Shown here piece by piece: positions 26,461 to 35,883 of a stretch of 64,000 nt of DNA. The position numbers and the translations under genes are program-made. Origin of the DNA: Nevskia sp035651715 (GTDB lineage: Bacteria > Pseudomonadota > Gammaproteobacteria > Nevskiales > Nevskiaceae); the NCBI GenBank assembly GCA_035651715.1, contig DASRFD010000150.1:124001-188000 (forward strand), written 5' to 3'. Numbering within the stretch: position 1 is the first letter of the stretch; each line of letters starts with the position of its first letter. The notes under the pieces were generated by a model. It was not told the origin of the DNA. It did no database searches and saw only the letters and a list, made by a program, of their open reading frames with translations.

Positions 26461-27588
26461 CTATCGGTTCGGGGCGGCGGCGCGGCGCGGCGCACGGCTG
26501 CGGCGGGGGGCGGGTAGCTCGAGCGCCAGCGCCCGCTGCGGCTGCGGCGCCTGGAGCCGGGCCAGCAGCTTCTGCACCGGCGCCGGCAGGCCCGGCAGCG
26601 CGTCGGCAGCCATGTTAATCCAGCGCAGCGGCACCTGCTCGCGCAGCGCGGCGGCGCCGGCGGCGCGCAGGCGCAGCGGCTCCAGCTCCAGCTCGAAATG
26701 GGTGAAGCCGTGGCGCAGCGGCGCCAGGGTTTCCAGCGGCTCGGCGGCGAGTCCGTGCTCGCGCGCCAGCCAGGCGGCGGCGTCCTCGCCGGCCTCCAGC
26801 ACCGGCAGGCACCACAGCCCGCCCCAGATGCCGGCTGGCGGGCGCCGCTCGAACAGCAGCTCGCCGGCGGCGTTCTCCACCAGCAGCAGGCGGGCATGGC
26901 GCAGCGGGCGCTCGCGCCTGGGCCGCGGCGCCGGGAACTGCGCCACGCGGCCCTGCCCATAGGCCTGGCAGTCGGCGCTCACCGGGCAGCGCCCGCAGGC
27001 TGGATTGCGCGCGGTGCACAAGGTGGCGCCCAGGTCCATGATGGCCTGGGTGTAGTCGACCAGCCGCTCGTGCGGCAGCAGATTTTCGGCGAGGGCCCAC
27101 AGGCGCTTCGCCACCTTCGGCTCGCCGGGCCAGCCCTCGACCGCGCCGTGGCGCGCCAGCACGCGCTTGACGTTGCCGTCGAGGATGGCGTGACGCTCGC
27201 CGTAGACCTGCGCCAGCACCGCGGCGGCGGTGGAGCGGCCGACGCCGGGCAGCGCGGTCATCGCCTCGATGTCGCGCGGGAATTCGCCGCCGTGCTCGCC
27301 CGCCACCAGCTGCGCCGCGCGTTGCAGGTTGCGGGCGCGGGCGTAGTAGCCGAGGCCGGCCCAGTGCTGCAGCACGTCGTCGGCCGGCGCCGCGGCGAGG
27401 CTGTGCACGTCCGGAAAGCGCGCGACGAACTTGCGGAAGTAGGGAATCACCGCCGCGACCTGGGTCTGCTGCAGCATGATTTCCGCCAGCCACACGCGAT
27501 AAGGCGTGCGCGGCGTCTGCCAGGGCAGGTCGTGGCGGCCGTGGCGGTCGAACCAGGCGAGCAGGCGTTGACTGAAGGGGGCCGTCAT
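26461..27588 (-). CDS. mutY: A/G-specific adenine DNA glycosylase MutY
   Basis: Repair glycosylase of 375 residues that removes adenine opposite 8-oxoguanine. The ATG is at 27586-27588. The N-terminal helix-hairpin-helix domain contains the catalytic Glu36 (LAEIMLQQTQV), the hairpin LPGVGRSTAAAVLA (113-126) and the catalytic Asp137 (AILDGNVKRVLAR). Four cysteines (CTARNPACGRCPVSADC, spacing 6-2-5) hold a 4Fe-4S cluster. A C-terminal NUDIX-like domain reads 8-oxoG (LLFERRPPAGIWGGLWCLPV). A Pro/Arg-rich tail closes the protein. The upstream SRPBCC gene ends 7 bp before, and yggX follows, so these genes probably share a transcript. Confidence 0.97.
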   Translation of the reverse strand: MTAPFSQRLLAWFDRHGRHDLPWQTPRTPYRVWLAEIMLQQTQVAAVIPYFRKFVARFPDVHSLAAAPADDVLQHWAGLGYYARARNLQRAAQLVAGEHGGEFPRDIEAMTALPGVGRSTAAAVLAQVYGERHAILDGNVKRVLARHGAVEGWPGEPKVAKRLWALAENLLPHERLVDYTQAIMDLGATLCTARNPACGRCPVSADCQAYGQGRVAQFPAPRPRRERPLRHARLLLVENAAGELLFERRPPAGIWGGLWCLPVLEAGEDAAAWLAREHGLAAEPLETLAPLRHGFTHFELELEPLRLRAAGAAALREQVPLRWINMAADALPGLPAPVQKLLARLQAPQPQRALALELPAPRRSRAPRRAAAPNR

Positions 27589-27595
27589 GCGGCCG

Positions 27596-28207
27596 CTATT
27601 GTCGCTCTTCGCGCGCCGCCGCGCTGCCGGCGAACGGCGGCGGCGGACGCGCCAGCCGCTCGATGCCGGCCGACGTCCGCTCCGCCTCCTCGCGCAGCGA
27701 GCGCTCCACCAGCCAGGGGCCGAGCAGCGGCGGGATCCAGAACGCCGGCTCCAGCTCCGCGCTGAAGCGCAGCTCGGTCGCGCCGCCCGCCGGACGGAAA
27801 TCCCAGTCGGCGCGGCCGTAGCTGAAGTCGCTCGACTCCGGCAGCACCTCGGCGTGCAGGGCGCCGCCGTCCGGACGCGGCGCGTAGCGCATGTCCTGCA
27901 CCTGGCGCAGGGTCTTGCAGTACAGCATGGCGCAGACCCGCACCTCGGTATAGACGCGGGCGCGCTCGTCGCCGCCGCGCTCCAGCACCTGCACCTTCCG
28001 CACCGCCGGGTTGATGGCGGGAAGGCTGCCCGGCGCGGCGAAGGCGGCATAGGCGGCGGCGGCCGGGGCCTGCAGCTTCACCTGCAGGTCGACGCGGTAG
28101 CGGTTGCCGTCGTGCTGCACCTGCAGGGACTGGATTTCGGCGGCGGCAGCGGCCGGGACCAGGGCCAGGCAGGCAAGGCGGGCCAGGCGCCTGGTCCAGA
28201 CGCGCAT
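27596..28207 (-). CDS. secreted SRPBCC (START-like) domain protein
   Basis: A protein of 203 residues with a signal peptide (RLACLALVPAAAAA, about residues 9-23). The mature part looks like a polyketide-cyclase/START-like helix-grip fold: a first strand (YRVDLQVKLQAPAAAAYAAF) followed by INPAVRKVQVLERGG and a C-terminal helix (WLVERSLREEAERTSAGIER). Such cavities bind hydrophobic ligands. It sits between AsmA and MutY in one direction, with 7 bp to MutY. The ligand is unknown; a periplasmic role beside AsmA is a possibility only. Confidence 0.8.
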   Translation of the reverse strand: MRVWTRRLARLACLALVPAAAAAEIQSLQVQHDGNRYRVDLQVKLQAPAAAAYAAFAAPGSLPAINPAVRKVQVLERGGDERARVYTEVRVCAMLYCKTLRQVQDMRYAPRPDGGALHAEVLPESSDFSYGRADWDFRPAGGATELRFSAELEPAFWIPPLLGPWLVERSLREEAERTSAGIERLARPPPPFAGSAAAREERQ

Positions 28208-28260
28208 GGAGGCCCGCCCCCGCGGGAGTGGCGGCGTTTTCGAGCGGATGTCTTCGAGCC

Positions 28261-30345
28261 TTATTGTTTCTTGTTGAACAGGTTCTGCAAGGTATTCACC
28301 AGGTCGCCGTTCTTGCCCTTGCCCAGCTTGTCGGTCAGCTTCTGCACCGCCTGCTGCTTCAACGCCTCGGCGATGTCGAGCTGGTAGCGCGGCGCGCTGA
28401 AGGAGCCATAGACCCGCACCGGGATGATGATGCCCTGCAGGTTCACCAGCTCCTTGCCGCCCTGGCCGGTGGCGGTGTTCACCAGGGTCGGCTTGGCCAG
28501 GTAGTCCAGGGTACTGTTGGCGAGGTCGACCTGGCCGGCGCCGGACAGGCGCAGCAGGGGGCTGGCGCCATTGAGGTCATCGGAGCGCAGCACGCCGTTG
28601 CTGATGCGGCCGCTGGCGCTCAGGGTGCTGAAGTCGGTCTGCTGCGCGCCGCTGTCCGGCAGCGGCTGGCCGCGGTAGAGGGAATCGGCCTGGCGGATGA
28701 TCTGGGCCAGGTTGAAGCCCTTCACGGCGCCGTTCTGCAGGGCCACGGCGGTGGTGCCGTTGAGGCCGCGCTTGAGTTCGGCCACGGTGTTGCCGGCGCT
28801 CGTCACGTCGAGGCTGAAGTTGCCGGTGCCGGTGACGTAGTCCTTGCCCATGAAGTCCTGCAGCAGCGGGCCGGCGTTGATCGAGCCGAGCTTGAGCGTC
28901 TCGCCCAGCGCGGGCCGCGCGCCGGGCCCCAGGCGCGTGGCGGAGCTGAGGCTGCCGCCGTAGAGCGCGGCGCCGAGGTCGATAGCCTTCTGCGCACCCT
29001 TGGCGGCGGCCAGCTTGAGCTGCACGTTGGCCAGGTTGAGGTTCTTCAGCTTGAGCTTGCCGATGTCGAGCGTGCCGCTGGCGTTGAGGCCGTCGAGCTT
29101 GTCCAGCCCCAGCGGCGCATTGTCGCCCTCGCCCGGCTTGCCGCCGCCGGACGGCGCCACCGGGTTGCGCTTGGCCGGCGGCGCCAGGTAGCGGTCGGCG
29201 TCGATCTGGTCGAGCCTGAGGGCGAAGCGCAGGGCGCCGCCGGCGAGGCCGGCACTGCCGCCCAGGGTGCTCTGGTCGAGCTTGAGCTCCAGGCCTTCGA
29301 GGCGGGCGCCGTCCGAACCGACCTGCAGCGTGCCCTTGAGGCTGGCCTGCTTCAGCGCGGTGGCGTCCGCGGTCTGCAGCGCCATCCCGAGGGACTTGAA
29401 GGTGTCGCGCGGATCGAACGGCTCCACGCTGAGCGGACCGCTGAGGCGGAGGCTGCGGGAGCCGCCGTCCATGCCGTTGCCGTCGAGGCTGGCGTTGACC
29501 ACCAGGTTGGCCAGCTTGAGCCGGCCCTTGCTGAGCTGGAGCGTGCCCTTGTCGGTGTCGCCGTGCACCGCGCCGCTCAGCGCAAGCTGCTGCTTGCCGC
29601 CGGGCACGCCGGCGCCGCTGGCGTCGACAGTGGCGTCGATGTCCTGCGCGTCGAAGCTGTCGCGATCGAATTCCAGCCTGGCCGAAGCCTTGACATCGGC
29701 GTTCAGCGCCGGGTCGGCCACCGCCGCGTTGAAAGCCAGCTTCACGTCGAAGGACCGGCCGGAGGCGATGGTGCCGGTGCTGAGGCTGAGGCTGAACTTG
29801 TTGAGGGCGTAGGACTTCTTCGCCTGCTGGTCGACGTAGCTGATGTTGGCGTTGTCGATGTCGATGCCGGCGATGCGGTCCAGCTCGCCGCCGGAGGTTT
29901 GCGGCTGCGGCGCGGGCGCGGGACGCTTCCGCGACGGCTCCTTTTCGTGCTCGGACTCGACCAGGTCATCCCAGTTGCTCTTGCCGTCGGCGTGCTTGAG
30001 CAGGTTCAGGCGCAGGTCGTGCAGGGTGATGCTGGACACCTCGGCGCGATGGCGCAGCAGCAGCGGCAACAGGCGCACCCCGATCCTGGCCTCGCCCACC
30101 TGGGCCATCGGGTCCTCGCCGAAACCCTCGGCATTGCTCAGCTTCACGTCCTTGACCCGCGCGCCCAGGGTCGGGAACAGGCTCAGGTGGATTTCGCCGA
30201 TGTCCAGCTTGCGGTGGATCTTGTCGCCGACCTCGGCGCTGATCCGGCCGCGGAAGTTGTTGGGGTCGAACAGCAGCGCCGCCGCGACCGCCAGCAGAAC
30301 GACGCCGGCGACCAGGGTGGCGAGGGCCCACAGGAAAATGCGCAT
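28261..30345 (-). CDS. AsmA family protein
   Basis: Large inner-membrane-anchored periplasmic protein of 694 residues. The N-terminal helix MRIFLWALATLVAGVVLLAV plus AAALLFDPNNFR is the usual AsmA start. Long repetitive beta-strands follow, with an AsmA signature SLFPTLGARVKDVKLSNAEG and a C-terminal half containing TGTGNFSLDVTSAGNTVAEL and RGLNGTTAVALQNGAVKGFN. Members of the AsmA clan form hydrophobic grooves and are linked to phospholipid transport to the outer membrane. It precedes the SRPBCC and mutY genes and is divergent from rimO. Sequence identity to a particular paralogue (AsmA, TamB, YhdP) is not decided beyond AsmA type. Confidence 0.92.
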   Translation of the reverse strand: MRIFLWALATLVAGVVLLAVAAALLFDPNNFRGRISAEVGDKIHRKLDIGEIHLSLFPTLGARVKDVKLSNAEGFGEDPMAQVGEARIGVRLLPLLLRHRAEVSSITLHDLRLNLLKHADGKSNWDDLVESEHEKEPSRKRPAPAPQPQTSGGELDRIAGIDIDNANISYVDQQAKKSYALNKFSLSLSTGTIASGRSFDVKLAFNAAVADPALNADVKASARLEFDRDSFDAQDIDATVDASGAGVPGGKQQLALSGAVHGDTDKGTLQLSKGRLKLANLVVNASLDGNGMDGGSRSLRLSGPLSVEPFDPRDTFKSLGMALQTADATALKQASLKGTLQVGSDGARLEGLELKLDQSTLGGSAGLAGGALRFALRLDQIDADRYLAPPAKRNPVAPSGGGKPGEGDNAPLGLDKLDGLNASGTLDIGKLKLKNLNLANVQLKLAAAKGAQKAIDLGAALYGGSLSSATRLGPGARPALGETLKLGSINAGPLLQDFMGKDYVTGTGNFSLDVTSAGNTVAELKRGLNGTTAVALQNGAVKGFNLAQIIRQADSLYRGQPLPDSGAQQTDFSTLSASGRISNGVLRSDDLNGASPLLRLSGAGQVDLANSTLDYLAKPTLVNTATGQGGKELVNLQGIIIPVRVYGSFSAPRYQLDIAEALKQQAVQKLTDKLGKGKNGDLVNTLQNLFNKKQ

Positions 30346-30511
30346 GCGCTGTCCTTCTTGGTGTCCTGAGCAACAGGCCCTAGTCTAGCGGCGCCGGCCA
30401 GGCCGCGGCGGCACGGGGTATCGGCTTGGATGCGCCGCAGCGCCCCGGCGGATGCACGCAGCGGCCGGCCGGGCGGGGTAAAATAGGCCTTTAGAGCCTG
30501 CTGCACCCCAC

Positions 30512-31885
30512 ATGCCCGCCCCCGCCGCACCCCGCCGCCACAAGCCGGCGCCCGCCTCCCGCAAGACCCAGGCCGCCGCGCCCAAGGTCGGCTTCGTCTC
30601 GCTCGGCTGCCCCAAGGCCCTGGTCGACTCGGAGCGCATCCTGACCCAGCTGCGCGCCGAGGGCTACCAGACCGTGCCCAGCTACAGCGCCGCCGACGTG
30701 GTGGTGGTCAACACCTGCGGCTTCATCGACTCGGCGGTGGAGGAGTCGCTGGACGCCATCGGCGAGGCGCTCAACGAGAACGGCAAGGTCATCGTCACCG
30801 GCTGCCTCGGCGCCAAGTCCGGCGTGATCCGCGACAAGTTCCCCGAGGTGCTGTCGATCACCGGCCCGCAGGACTACAAGGGTGTGATGGACGCGGTGCA
30901 CAGCGCCGTGCCGCCGCAGCATGACCCGTTCCTCGATCTGCTCCCGCCGCAGGGCATCAAGCTCACCCCCAGGCACTACGCCTACCTGAAGATCGCCGAG
31001 GGCTGCAACCACAAGTGCAGCTTCTGCATCATCCCCTCGATGCGCGGCCGCCTCGACTCCCGCCCGGTGGACTCGGTGCTGCTGGAGGCGGAGAAGCTGG
31101 TGAAATCCGGCGTGCAGGAGCTGCTGGTGATCTCGCAGGACACCAGCGCCTACGGCGCCGACCTCAAGTACGCCAGCAAGACCTGGCAGAACCGCGAATA
31201 CCAGACGCGCATGCTCGACCTGTGCCGCGGCCTGGGCTCGCTCGGCGCCTGGGTGCGCCTGCACTACGTCTACCCCTACCCGCACGTCGACGAGATCATC
31301 GGCCTGATGTCCGAGGGCCTGATCCTGCCGTACCTGGACGTGCCGTTCCAGCACGCCAGCCCGAAGGTGCTGAAGGCGATGAAACGCCCCGCCGCCGCCG
31401 AGAACACGCTCAAGCGGCTCGGCGCCTGGCGCGCCATCTGCCCGGACATCACGGTGCGCAGCACGTTCATCGTCGGCTTCCCCGGCGAAACCGAAGCCGA
31501 CTTCGCCGAGCTGCTGGACTGGCTCGACCAGGCGCAGCTCGACCGCGTCGGCTGCTTCAAGTATTCGCCGGTGGAAGGCGCCAGCGCCAACCGCCTGCCC
31601 GGCGCGGTGCCGGAGGAAGTGAAGGAGGAGCGCCTGGCCCGCTTCATGAAGAAGCAGGCCGGCATCAGCGCCGCCAGGCTCAAGGCCAAGGTCGGCAAGA
31701 CCCTGGAAGTGCTGGTCGACGAGGTCAACGCCGGCGGCGCCGTCGCCCGCTCCGCCGCGGACGCGCCGGAGATCGACGGCAAGGTCTACATCACCGGCGG
31801 CCTCAAGCCGCTGCCGGGGCAGCGGGTGCGGGTGAAGATCACGCGGGCCGATACACATGACCTGCACGGCAAGCTGGTGAGTTGA
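30512..31885 (+). CDS. rimO: ribosomal protein uS12 methylthiotransferase RimO
   Basis: Radical SAM enzyme of 457 residues that adds a methylthio group to Asp of ribosomal protein S12. The N-terminal MTTase domain contains Cys33 (SLGCPKALVDSE), Cys69 (NTCGFI) and Cys98 (TGCLGAK) for one 4Fe-4S cluster. The radical SAM motif is CNHKCSFC with Cys165, 169 and 172. A TRAM domain ends the protein (LVDEVNAGGAVARSAADAPE). The sequence IPSMRGRLDSRPVDSVLLEA identifies RimO rather than MiaB. It is monocistronic, with an Ala/Pro-rich N-terminal extension of about 20 residues. Confidence 0.97.
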   Translation: MPAPAAPRRHKPAPASRKTQAAAPKVGFVSLGCPKALVDSERILTQLRAEGYQTVPSYSAADVVVVNTCGFIDSAVEESLDAIGEALNENGKVIVTGCLGAKSGVIRDKFPEVLSITGPQDYKGVMDAVHSAVPPQHDPFLDLLPPQGIKLTPRHYAYLKIAEGCNHKCSFCIIPSMRGRLDSRPVDSVLLEAEKLVKSGVQELLVISQDTSAYGADLKYASKTWQNREYQTRMLDLCRGLGSLGAWVRLHYVYPYPHVDEIIGLMSEGLILPYLDVPFQHASPKVLKAMKRPAAAENTLKRLGAWRAICPDITVRSTFIVGFPGETEADFAELLDWLDQAQLDRVGCFKYSPVEGASANRLPGAVPEEVKEERLARFMKKQAGISAARLKAKVGKTLEVLVDEVNAGGAVARSAADAPEIDGKVYITGGLKPLPGQRVRVKITRADTHDLHGKLVS

Positions 31886-31951
31886 TTGCGGCAGGCAGGC
31901 TTCTGCGGCCTGTGCCCCGCCATCCCGGTTGAACGCAGCCCGGCGGATGTA

Positions 31952-32155
31952 TTACCCGTCTCGCCGATGGAGTGCCCGCGGAGGGCCGTGCGCGCCGCCC
32001 TCGCTCAGGACTTCGACGGCCGCTGAGGGGACTTGATATCCGCGATGATCCGGCACGGTGAGCGGGCGCTGCCGCTTTTCCAGGACACCCGCTGCGAATA
32101 CGATCGCTGCCGCCGCCGGCAGCGGCCAGAATGAAACCAGCATCAGGATCAGCAT
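31952..32155 (-). CDS. small membrane protein, 67 residues (candidate)
   Basis: A short frame beginning MLILMLVSFWPLPAAAAIVF, a clear hydrophobic N-terminal segment, with GGGGGGCAAG just before the ATG. The remaining 45 residues are polar and unremarkable. It lies in the 378-bp gap between rimO and the AEC transporter, where nothing else is seen. Unknown family; codon pattern does not settle whether it is translated. Confidence 0.4.
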   Translation of the reverse strand: MLILMLVSFWPLPAAAAIVFAAGVLEKRQRPLTVPDHRGYQVPSAAVEVLSEGGAHGPPRALHRRDG

Positions 32156-32263
32156 CGCTTGCCCCCCAATAGGACGGACCGAGCATGCATCCACGGCATC
32201 GGCTCTGTCTGTACGTAATTCCCCCAATGATTGGCGGGAACTACGTAGGCTGAAATCGCCTGG

Positions 32264-33175
32264 CTAAATCGGGGCCGCCCCCAGCAGGGCGTTCGCCAGC
32301 GGCACCGTCAACAGCGACAGCACGATTCCCGCGCCCAGCACCGTGTTCGCGAGCGGCGGCTCCAGCCCGTATTGGTCCGCCAGGATCGCCGCCGAGATCA
32401 TCGGCGCCATCGCCGTCTGCAGCACGCCGACCGCGAGCACCTGGCCGCCGACGCCGCAGCCCACCCCCAGCGCGTAGGCCAGCAGCGGCGCCGCCAGCAT
32501 TTTCCAGCCCAGGCCCAGGCCCAGCGCGGGAAGCTGCGAGCGGCCCAGGTGCAGCTTGAACTGCAGCCCGACCGAGAACAGCGCCAGCGGCGTCAGCGTC
32601 GCGCCGAGGCGCTCCAGCACGTAGTGCGCCGGCTCCGGCCAGCCGCCCAGCGCGCCGGCGAGCAGGCCGCCGAGCAGCGCCAGGAACGAGGGGAACAACA
32701 GGATGCGGCGCAGGACCTCCAGCGGCATCAGCACCCGCCCGGCGTAGACCGCGGTGACGGCGACGCCGCCCACCGCCAGGGCGACGAAGCAGCCGGCCTG
32801 GTCGGCGATCACCGCCAGGCCCAGGCCCTCCTTGCCGCGCAGCGCCTCGATCATCGGGTAACCCATGAACGAGGTGTTGCCGAGGCCGCCGACCAGGATC
32901 AGCGCGCCGATGCGCCCGCGCGTCCAGCCCAGGCGCGGCCCCAGCGCGGCGAACAGCGCCCAGGCGCCGAGGAACAGCAGCCACATCGCCACCGGCAGGA
33001 ACCACAGCTGCGGGTCGAAGCGCAGGCGCGGCACCAGGTCCAGCACCAGCGCCGGCAGCGCGATGTTCAGCACCCACCAGTTCAGGTGCTGGGCCAGGCC
33101 GGCCGGCGGCCTGGCCCAGCGCGACACGGCGGCGCCCAGCGCGAGGCAGAGAAAGAGCAGCAGCAGGGCACTCAT
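32264..33175 (-). CDS. AEC-family (auxin efflux carrier-like) transporter
   Basis: Inner-membrane transporter of 303 residues with about ten hydrophobic segments. The start MSALLLLFLCLALGAAVSRW at 33173-33175 is a helix; a 10-residue upstream in-frame extension is less likely. The conserved LNWWVLNIALPALVLD (helix 2), GLGNTSFMGYPMIEALRG (helix 4, kink region) and VLQTAMAPMISAAILADQYG motifs are typical of bacterial AEC proteins such as malate or amino-acid-related exporters. No neighbouring metabolic gene fixes the substrate. Confidence 0.9.
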   Translation of the reverse strand: MSALLLLFLCLALGAAVSRWARPPAGLAQHLNWWVLNIALPALVLDLVPRLRFDPQLWFLPVAMWLLFLGAWALFAALGPRLGWTRGRIGALILVGGLGNTSFMGYPMIEALRGKEGLGLAVIADQAGCFVALAVGGVAVTAVYAGRVLMPLEVLRRILLFPSFLALLGGLLAGALGGWPEPAHYVLERLGATLTPLALFSVGLQFKLHLGRSQLPALGLGLGWKMLAAPLLAYALGVGCGVGGQVLAVGVLQTAMAPMISAAILADQYGLEPPLANTVLGAGIVLSLLTVPLANALLGAAPI

Positions 33176-33327
33176 GGGGACATCACCGCGGGTAACGCCA
33201 GGCACGCCGGGGGCGAAAGTTTAGCCGATGCGGCTTTCTCCCTCCGGGCCTGGGAGAGGGGCGCGCTGCGGACACGGCGGCACCGGGTGAATCCGCGCGG
33301 CGCATCGCTGCCCCGCAGGGACAGGGC

Positions 33328-34866
33328 TCAAACCAGCCCGAAACTCCGCGGATTCAGGATCCCCTGCGGATCGCGCCGCCGCTTCTCGGCCTTGAGCGCG
33401 GCCTTGAGCCGCTCCGGCGCGCGCGCCTGGAACTCGGCGGCCCACTTGGGGCCGATGCCGTGCTCGGCGGAGAAGGTGCCGCCGTAGCGCAGGGTGATGT
33501 CGAACACCAGCCGGATCAGCTCGGCCGCGCGGGTCTTCACCGGCTGGGTCTTGCTGCCGAGCAGGTGCAGGTGGGCGCCGCCGACGCCGGCATGGCCGAA
33601 GGCCACGACCTCCACGCCGGGGAATGCAGCGGTGATTTCCTCTTCCAGCGCGGCGAGGTAGTCGCCGAACACTTTCACCGGCGTGGCCGTGTCGAAGCTC
33701 AGGCGCCCGCCGCCGAGCGCGCGCATGCGTGCGTTGCTCGATTCGGTGATGCTGTGGCGCAGCTTCTTCAGCACCGGCAGCGGCGCGTAGCCGATGCGCT
33801 CGGGCGGCCATTCGAGGATGCCGTTGACCAGGTCGTACAGCGCCCCCGCCAGGTCCTCGTCGGGGTCCTGCGATTTCACCTGCAGCAGCACATAGAACGG
33901 CGAGTCGATCCGCTCCGCGCCGGCCTCGCCCTCGAACGGCCAGCGGAACGCGGCGCCCAGGTGCTCGCGCACCAGCTCCAGCGACTGGCGGCTCATGAAC
34001 TCGAATTCCTCGATCGCGCCGGGAAAGCTGTCGCGCGCCATCTCGAGCACGCGCATCGCCTCGGGCATGTCGCGCACCGGCAGCAGCACCGCCTCGCGCT
34101 GCGCCGGCAGCGGATAGGTGCGCAGGCGCGCGCGCGTCACCACGCCGAAGATGCCCTGGCTGCCGACCAGGCCCCAGGCCGGCTGCACGCTGGCCGAATC
34201 CACCGCGAGGCGGTCCGGCGCCGGCGCATCCCAGGGCGCGGCCTGGCAGGGCCCGGCTTCGCTGCCGTCGGCCCAGTAGCCCCAGGCGGCCTCGCACAGG
34301 TGCGCGGCGGTGCCGTAGCAGACCGCGTTGGCGCCGGCGGAGGCGTTGGAGACGCAGGCGCCGACGGTGGCGGCGCTGGTCGAGCCCATCTCCATCGGCC
34401 ACATCAGGCCGAGCGGGCGCAGCAGTTCGTTGACCGCGTCCACCGCGACCCCGGCCTGCACTTCCAGGCGCGCCCCGGCAAGGTCCGGCTGACCCAGGCC
34501 GCGCCACCACGCGGCCAGCGCGTCGGCGGCTTCCTCGGTCTTCTGCCCTTCGGCGAAGTCGAAGCCGCGGCCGTCGGCCAGCGCGAAGCGCAGCGGGCGG
34601 TTGAGCTTTTCCAGCGACAGCACCGCCTCGCCCTCCGGGCGCTGCGATTCGACCAGGCCGGTGCGGCCGGCGCTGAGCACGAGCTTCTGCCCCAGCTGAT
34701 TGCACAGCCGCAGCAGCTGCTGCAGCTCGGCTTCGCTGGCCGGCAACAGCGCGCAGTCGGTGTGGCCGGGCTCGCCGCGCTCAGGAATCTCGTAGCGCTG
34801 CAAACGGTCGCGGTCGTCGACGAAGCGCGCACCCAGCAGCGCGCGCAGGGGTTCTGCGTTGTTCAA
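33328..34866 (-). CDS. FAD-linked oxidase, GlcD/D-lactate dehydrogenase type
   Basis: VAO/PCMH-fold flavoenzyme of 512 residues. The start is taken as TTG at 34864-34866, since TTGA overlaps the stop TGA of the preceding small gene and no other start fits the conserved N-terminus (NNAEPLRALLGARFVDDRDR). FAD-binding strands include LVLSAGRTGLVESQRPEGEA and EMGSTSAATVGACVSNASAG. The C-terminal substrate domain has VVAFGHAGVGGAHLHLLGSK and GTFSAEHGIGPKWA, the His-rich metal or substrate site of GlcD and D-lactate dehydrogenases. The substrate is probably a 2-hydroxy acid, oxidised with a quinone or cytochrome as acceptor. It ends DPQGILNPRSFGLV, as usual. Exact substrate unknown. Confidence 0.92.
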   Translation of the reverse strand: MNNAEPLRALLGARFVDDRDRLQRYEIPERGEPGHTDCALLPASEAELQQLLRLCNQLGQKLVLSAGRTGLVESQRPEGEAVLSLEKLNRPLRFALADGRGFDFAEGQKTEEAADALAAWWRGLGQPDLAGARLEVQAGVAVDAVNELLRPLGLMWPMEMGSTSAATVGACVSNASAGANAVCYGTAAHLCEAAWGYWADGSEAGPCQAAPWDAPAPDRLAVDSASVQPAWGLVGSQGIFGVVTRARLRTYPLPAQREAVLLPVRDMPEAMRVLEMARDSFPGAIEEFEFMSRQSLELVREHLGAAFRWPFEGEAGAERIDSPFYVLLQVKSQDPDEDLAGALYDLVNGILEWPPERIGYAPLPVLKKLRHSITESSNARMRALGGGRLSFDTATPVKVFGDYLAALEEEITAAFPGVEVVAFGHAGVGGAHLHLLGSKTQPVKTRAAELIRLVFDITLRYGGTFSAEHGIGPKWAAEFQARAPERLKAALKAEKRRRDPQGILNPRSFGLV

Positions 34867-35138
34867 GGCTTGGCGGCCGGAGGGGTATTGCCGGTGACCG
34901 CGTGCGCGCGTGCGGCCAGCGGCGGCGGCGTGCCGGGGTTGCGGGCCTTGCGGCACTCGTGGGCGGCGCGCGCGGTGCCGGCACCGCTGCCCTTGAGCTG
35001 GTCCACGCACTTCTGGTCCAGCACCGGGTTGCCCGGCTGGATGTTGATGCTGGGCGGGGCCACGACCATGCTGCCGGCGAAAACCGGGAAGGCCAGCAGC
35101 CCGCCCAGCAGGCAGACGAGGGAGACGGCGCGCTTCAT
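34863..35138 (-). CDS. small secreted protein, 91 residues, unknown
   Basis: Begins MKRAVSLVCLLGGLLAFPVF with a signal peptide ending near AGS. The mature part has two cysteines (KCVDQL and HECRKA) and a Pro/Ala-rich tail. The ATG 35136-35138 is used because it precedes the signal peptide; a TTG six codons earlier is possible. The stop overlaps the TTG of the oxidase gene, so the two are translationally coupled. No family is recognised. Confidence 0.7.
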   Translation of the reverse strand: MKRAVSLVCLLGGLLAFPVFAGSMVVAPPSINIQPGNPVLDQKCVDQLKGSGAGTARAAHECRKARNPGTPPPLAARAHAVTGNTPPAAKP

Positions 35139-35324
35139 GGCGTGATTTTCCGCCAATCAGGGTCCGCAGGGAAGCGGGGCATGCAGCGGGCGATCTCCCG
35201 CCGATGTCTTTCCCGCCACATCGGGCTGTCCGCCCCGGCACGTGGAACTGCTGCGCCGGCTGATCGATGCGCGGCGCCGCCTGCTGCTGGTGCGTCTGGA
35301 TCCGGCTTAGCGGGCGCGGCCGGG

Positions 35325-35798
35325 TTACTTCGAACCCGCGCCCGCCTCGCCCACCTCCAGCTTGATGAGGGTATTGCCGATGTAGGTCACGCGCACCGGT
35401 TGTCCCGGATGCAGCTGCCGGCCGGGGCCGCTCTCGTAGCGGAAACAACGGCTGCCGACGCAGAAGCTTTGTCCCGCCGGGCCGTTGTCCGGCAGCGGCT
35501 TGAGGTCGGCGACGGTGCCCTCCACCTCGCCGTAGCCGCCCGGCTGGTTTTGCGCCATCAGCCACAGGTAGTGGTGGTAGATGGCGGAAAAGGCCACGGT
35601 GGCCCAGGTGACCGAGACCGCCAGGATCGCCAGCCCCGCCACGGTGTAGAGCCGCGGATGGCGGTTCCAGTGCTCCGAGCGGCGCCAGTGATAGGCCGCC
35701 AGCAGCGCGCCGAGCAGCACGAACAGGGCGCCGAACGCGGGAAAGCCGGCGCTGCGGTAGCCGCTGTCCGAAATGTCGAAAGCCGTCACGTAATGCAT
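35325..35798 (-). CDS. DUF3592-like membrane protein
   Basis: A 157-residue protein with two hydrophobic segments (about 19-37 FPAFGALFVLLGALLAAYHW and 53-72 LAILAVSVTWATVAFSAIYH). After them comes a beta-rich domain with EGTVADLKPLPD, QSFCVGSRCFRYESGPGRQL and VRVTYIGNTLIKLEV, reminiscent of DUF3592 proteins, where short strands follow the helices. It is 186 bp from the small secreted protein on the same strand. The function is unknown. Confidence 0.75.
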   Translation of the reverse strand: MHYVTAFDISDSGYRSAGFPAFGALFVLLGALLAAYHWRRSEHWNRHPRLYTVAGLAILAVSVTWATVAFSAIYHHYLWLMAQNQPGGYGEVEGTVADLKPLPDNGPAGQSFCVGSRCFRYESGPGRQLHPGQPVRVTYIGNTLIKLEVGEAGAGSK

Positions 35799-35883
35799 GC
35801 GCTTCCCCAGTCCCGCTCCCGGCGGGCGTGGGCCTCGAGCGGCCCACGCCCTGCTTCATACCAGCCGCTTCACGACAACTAGC

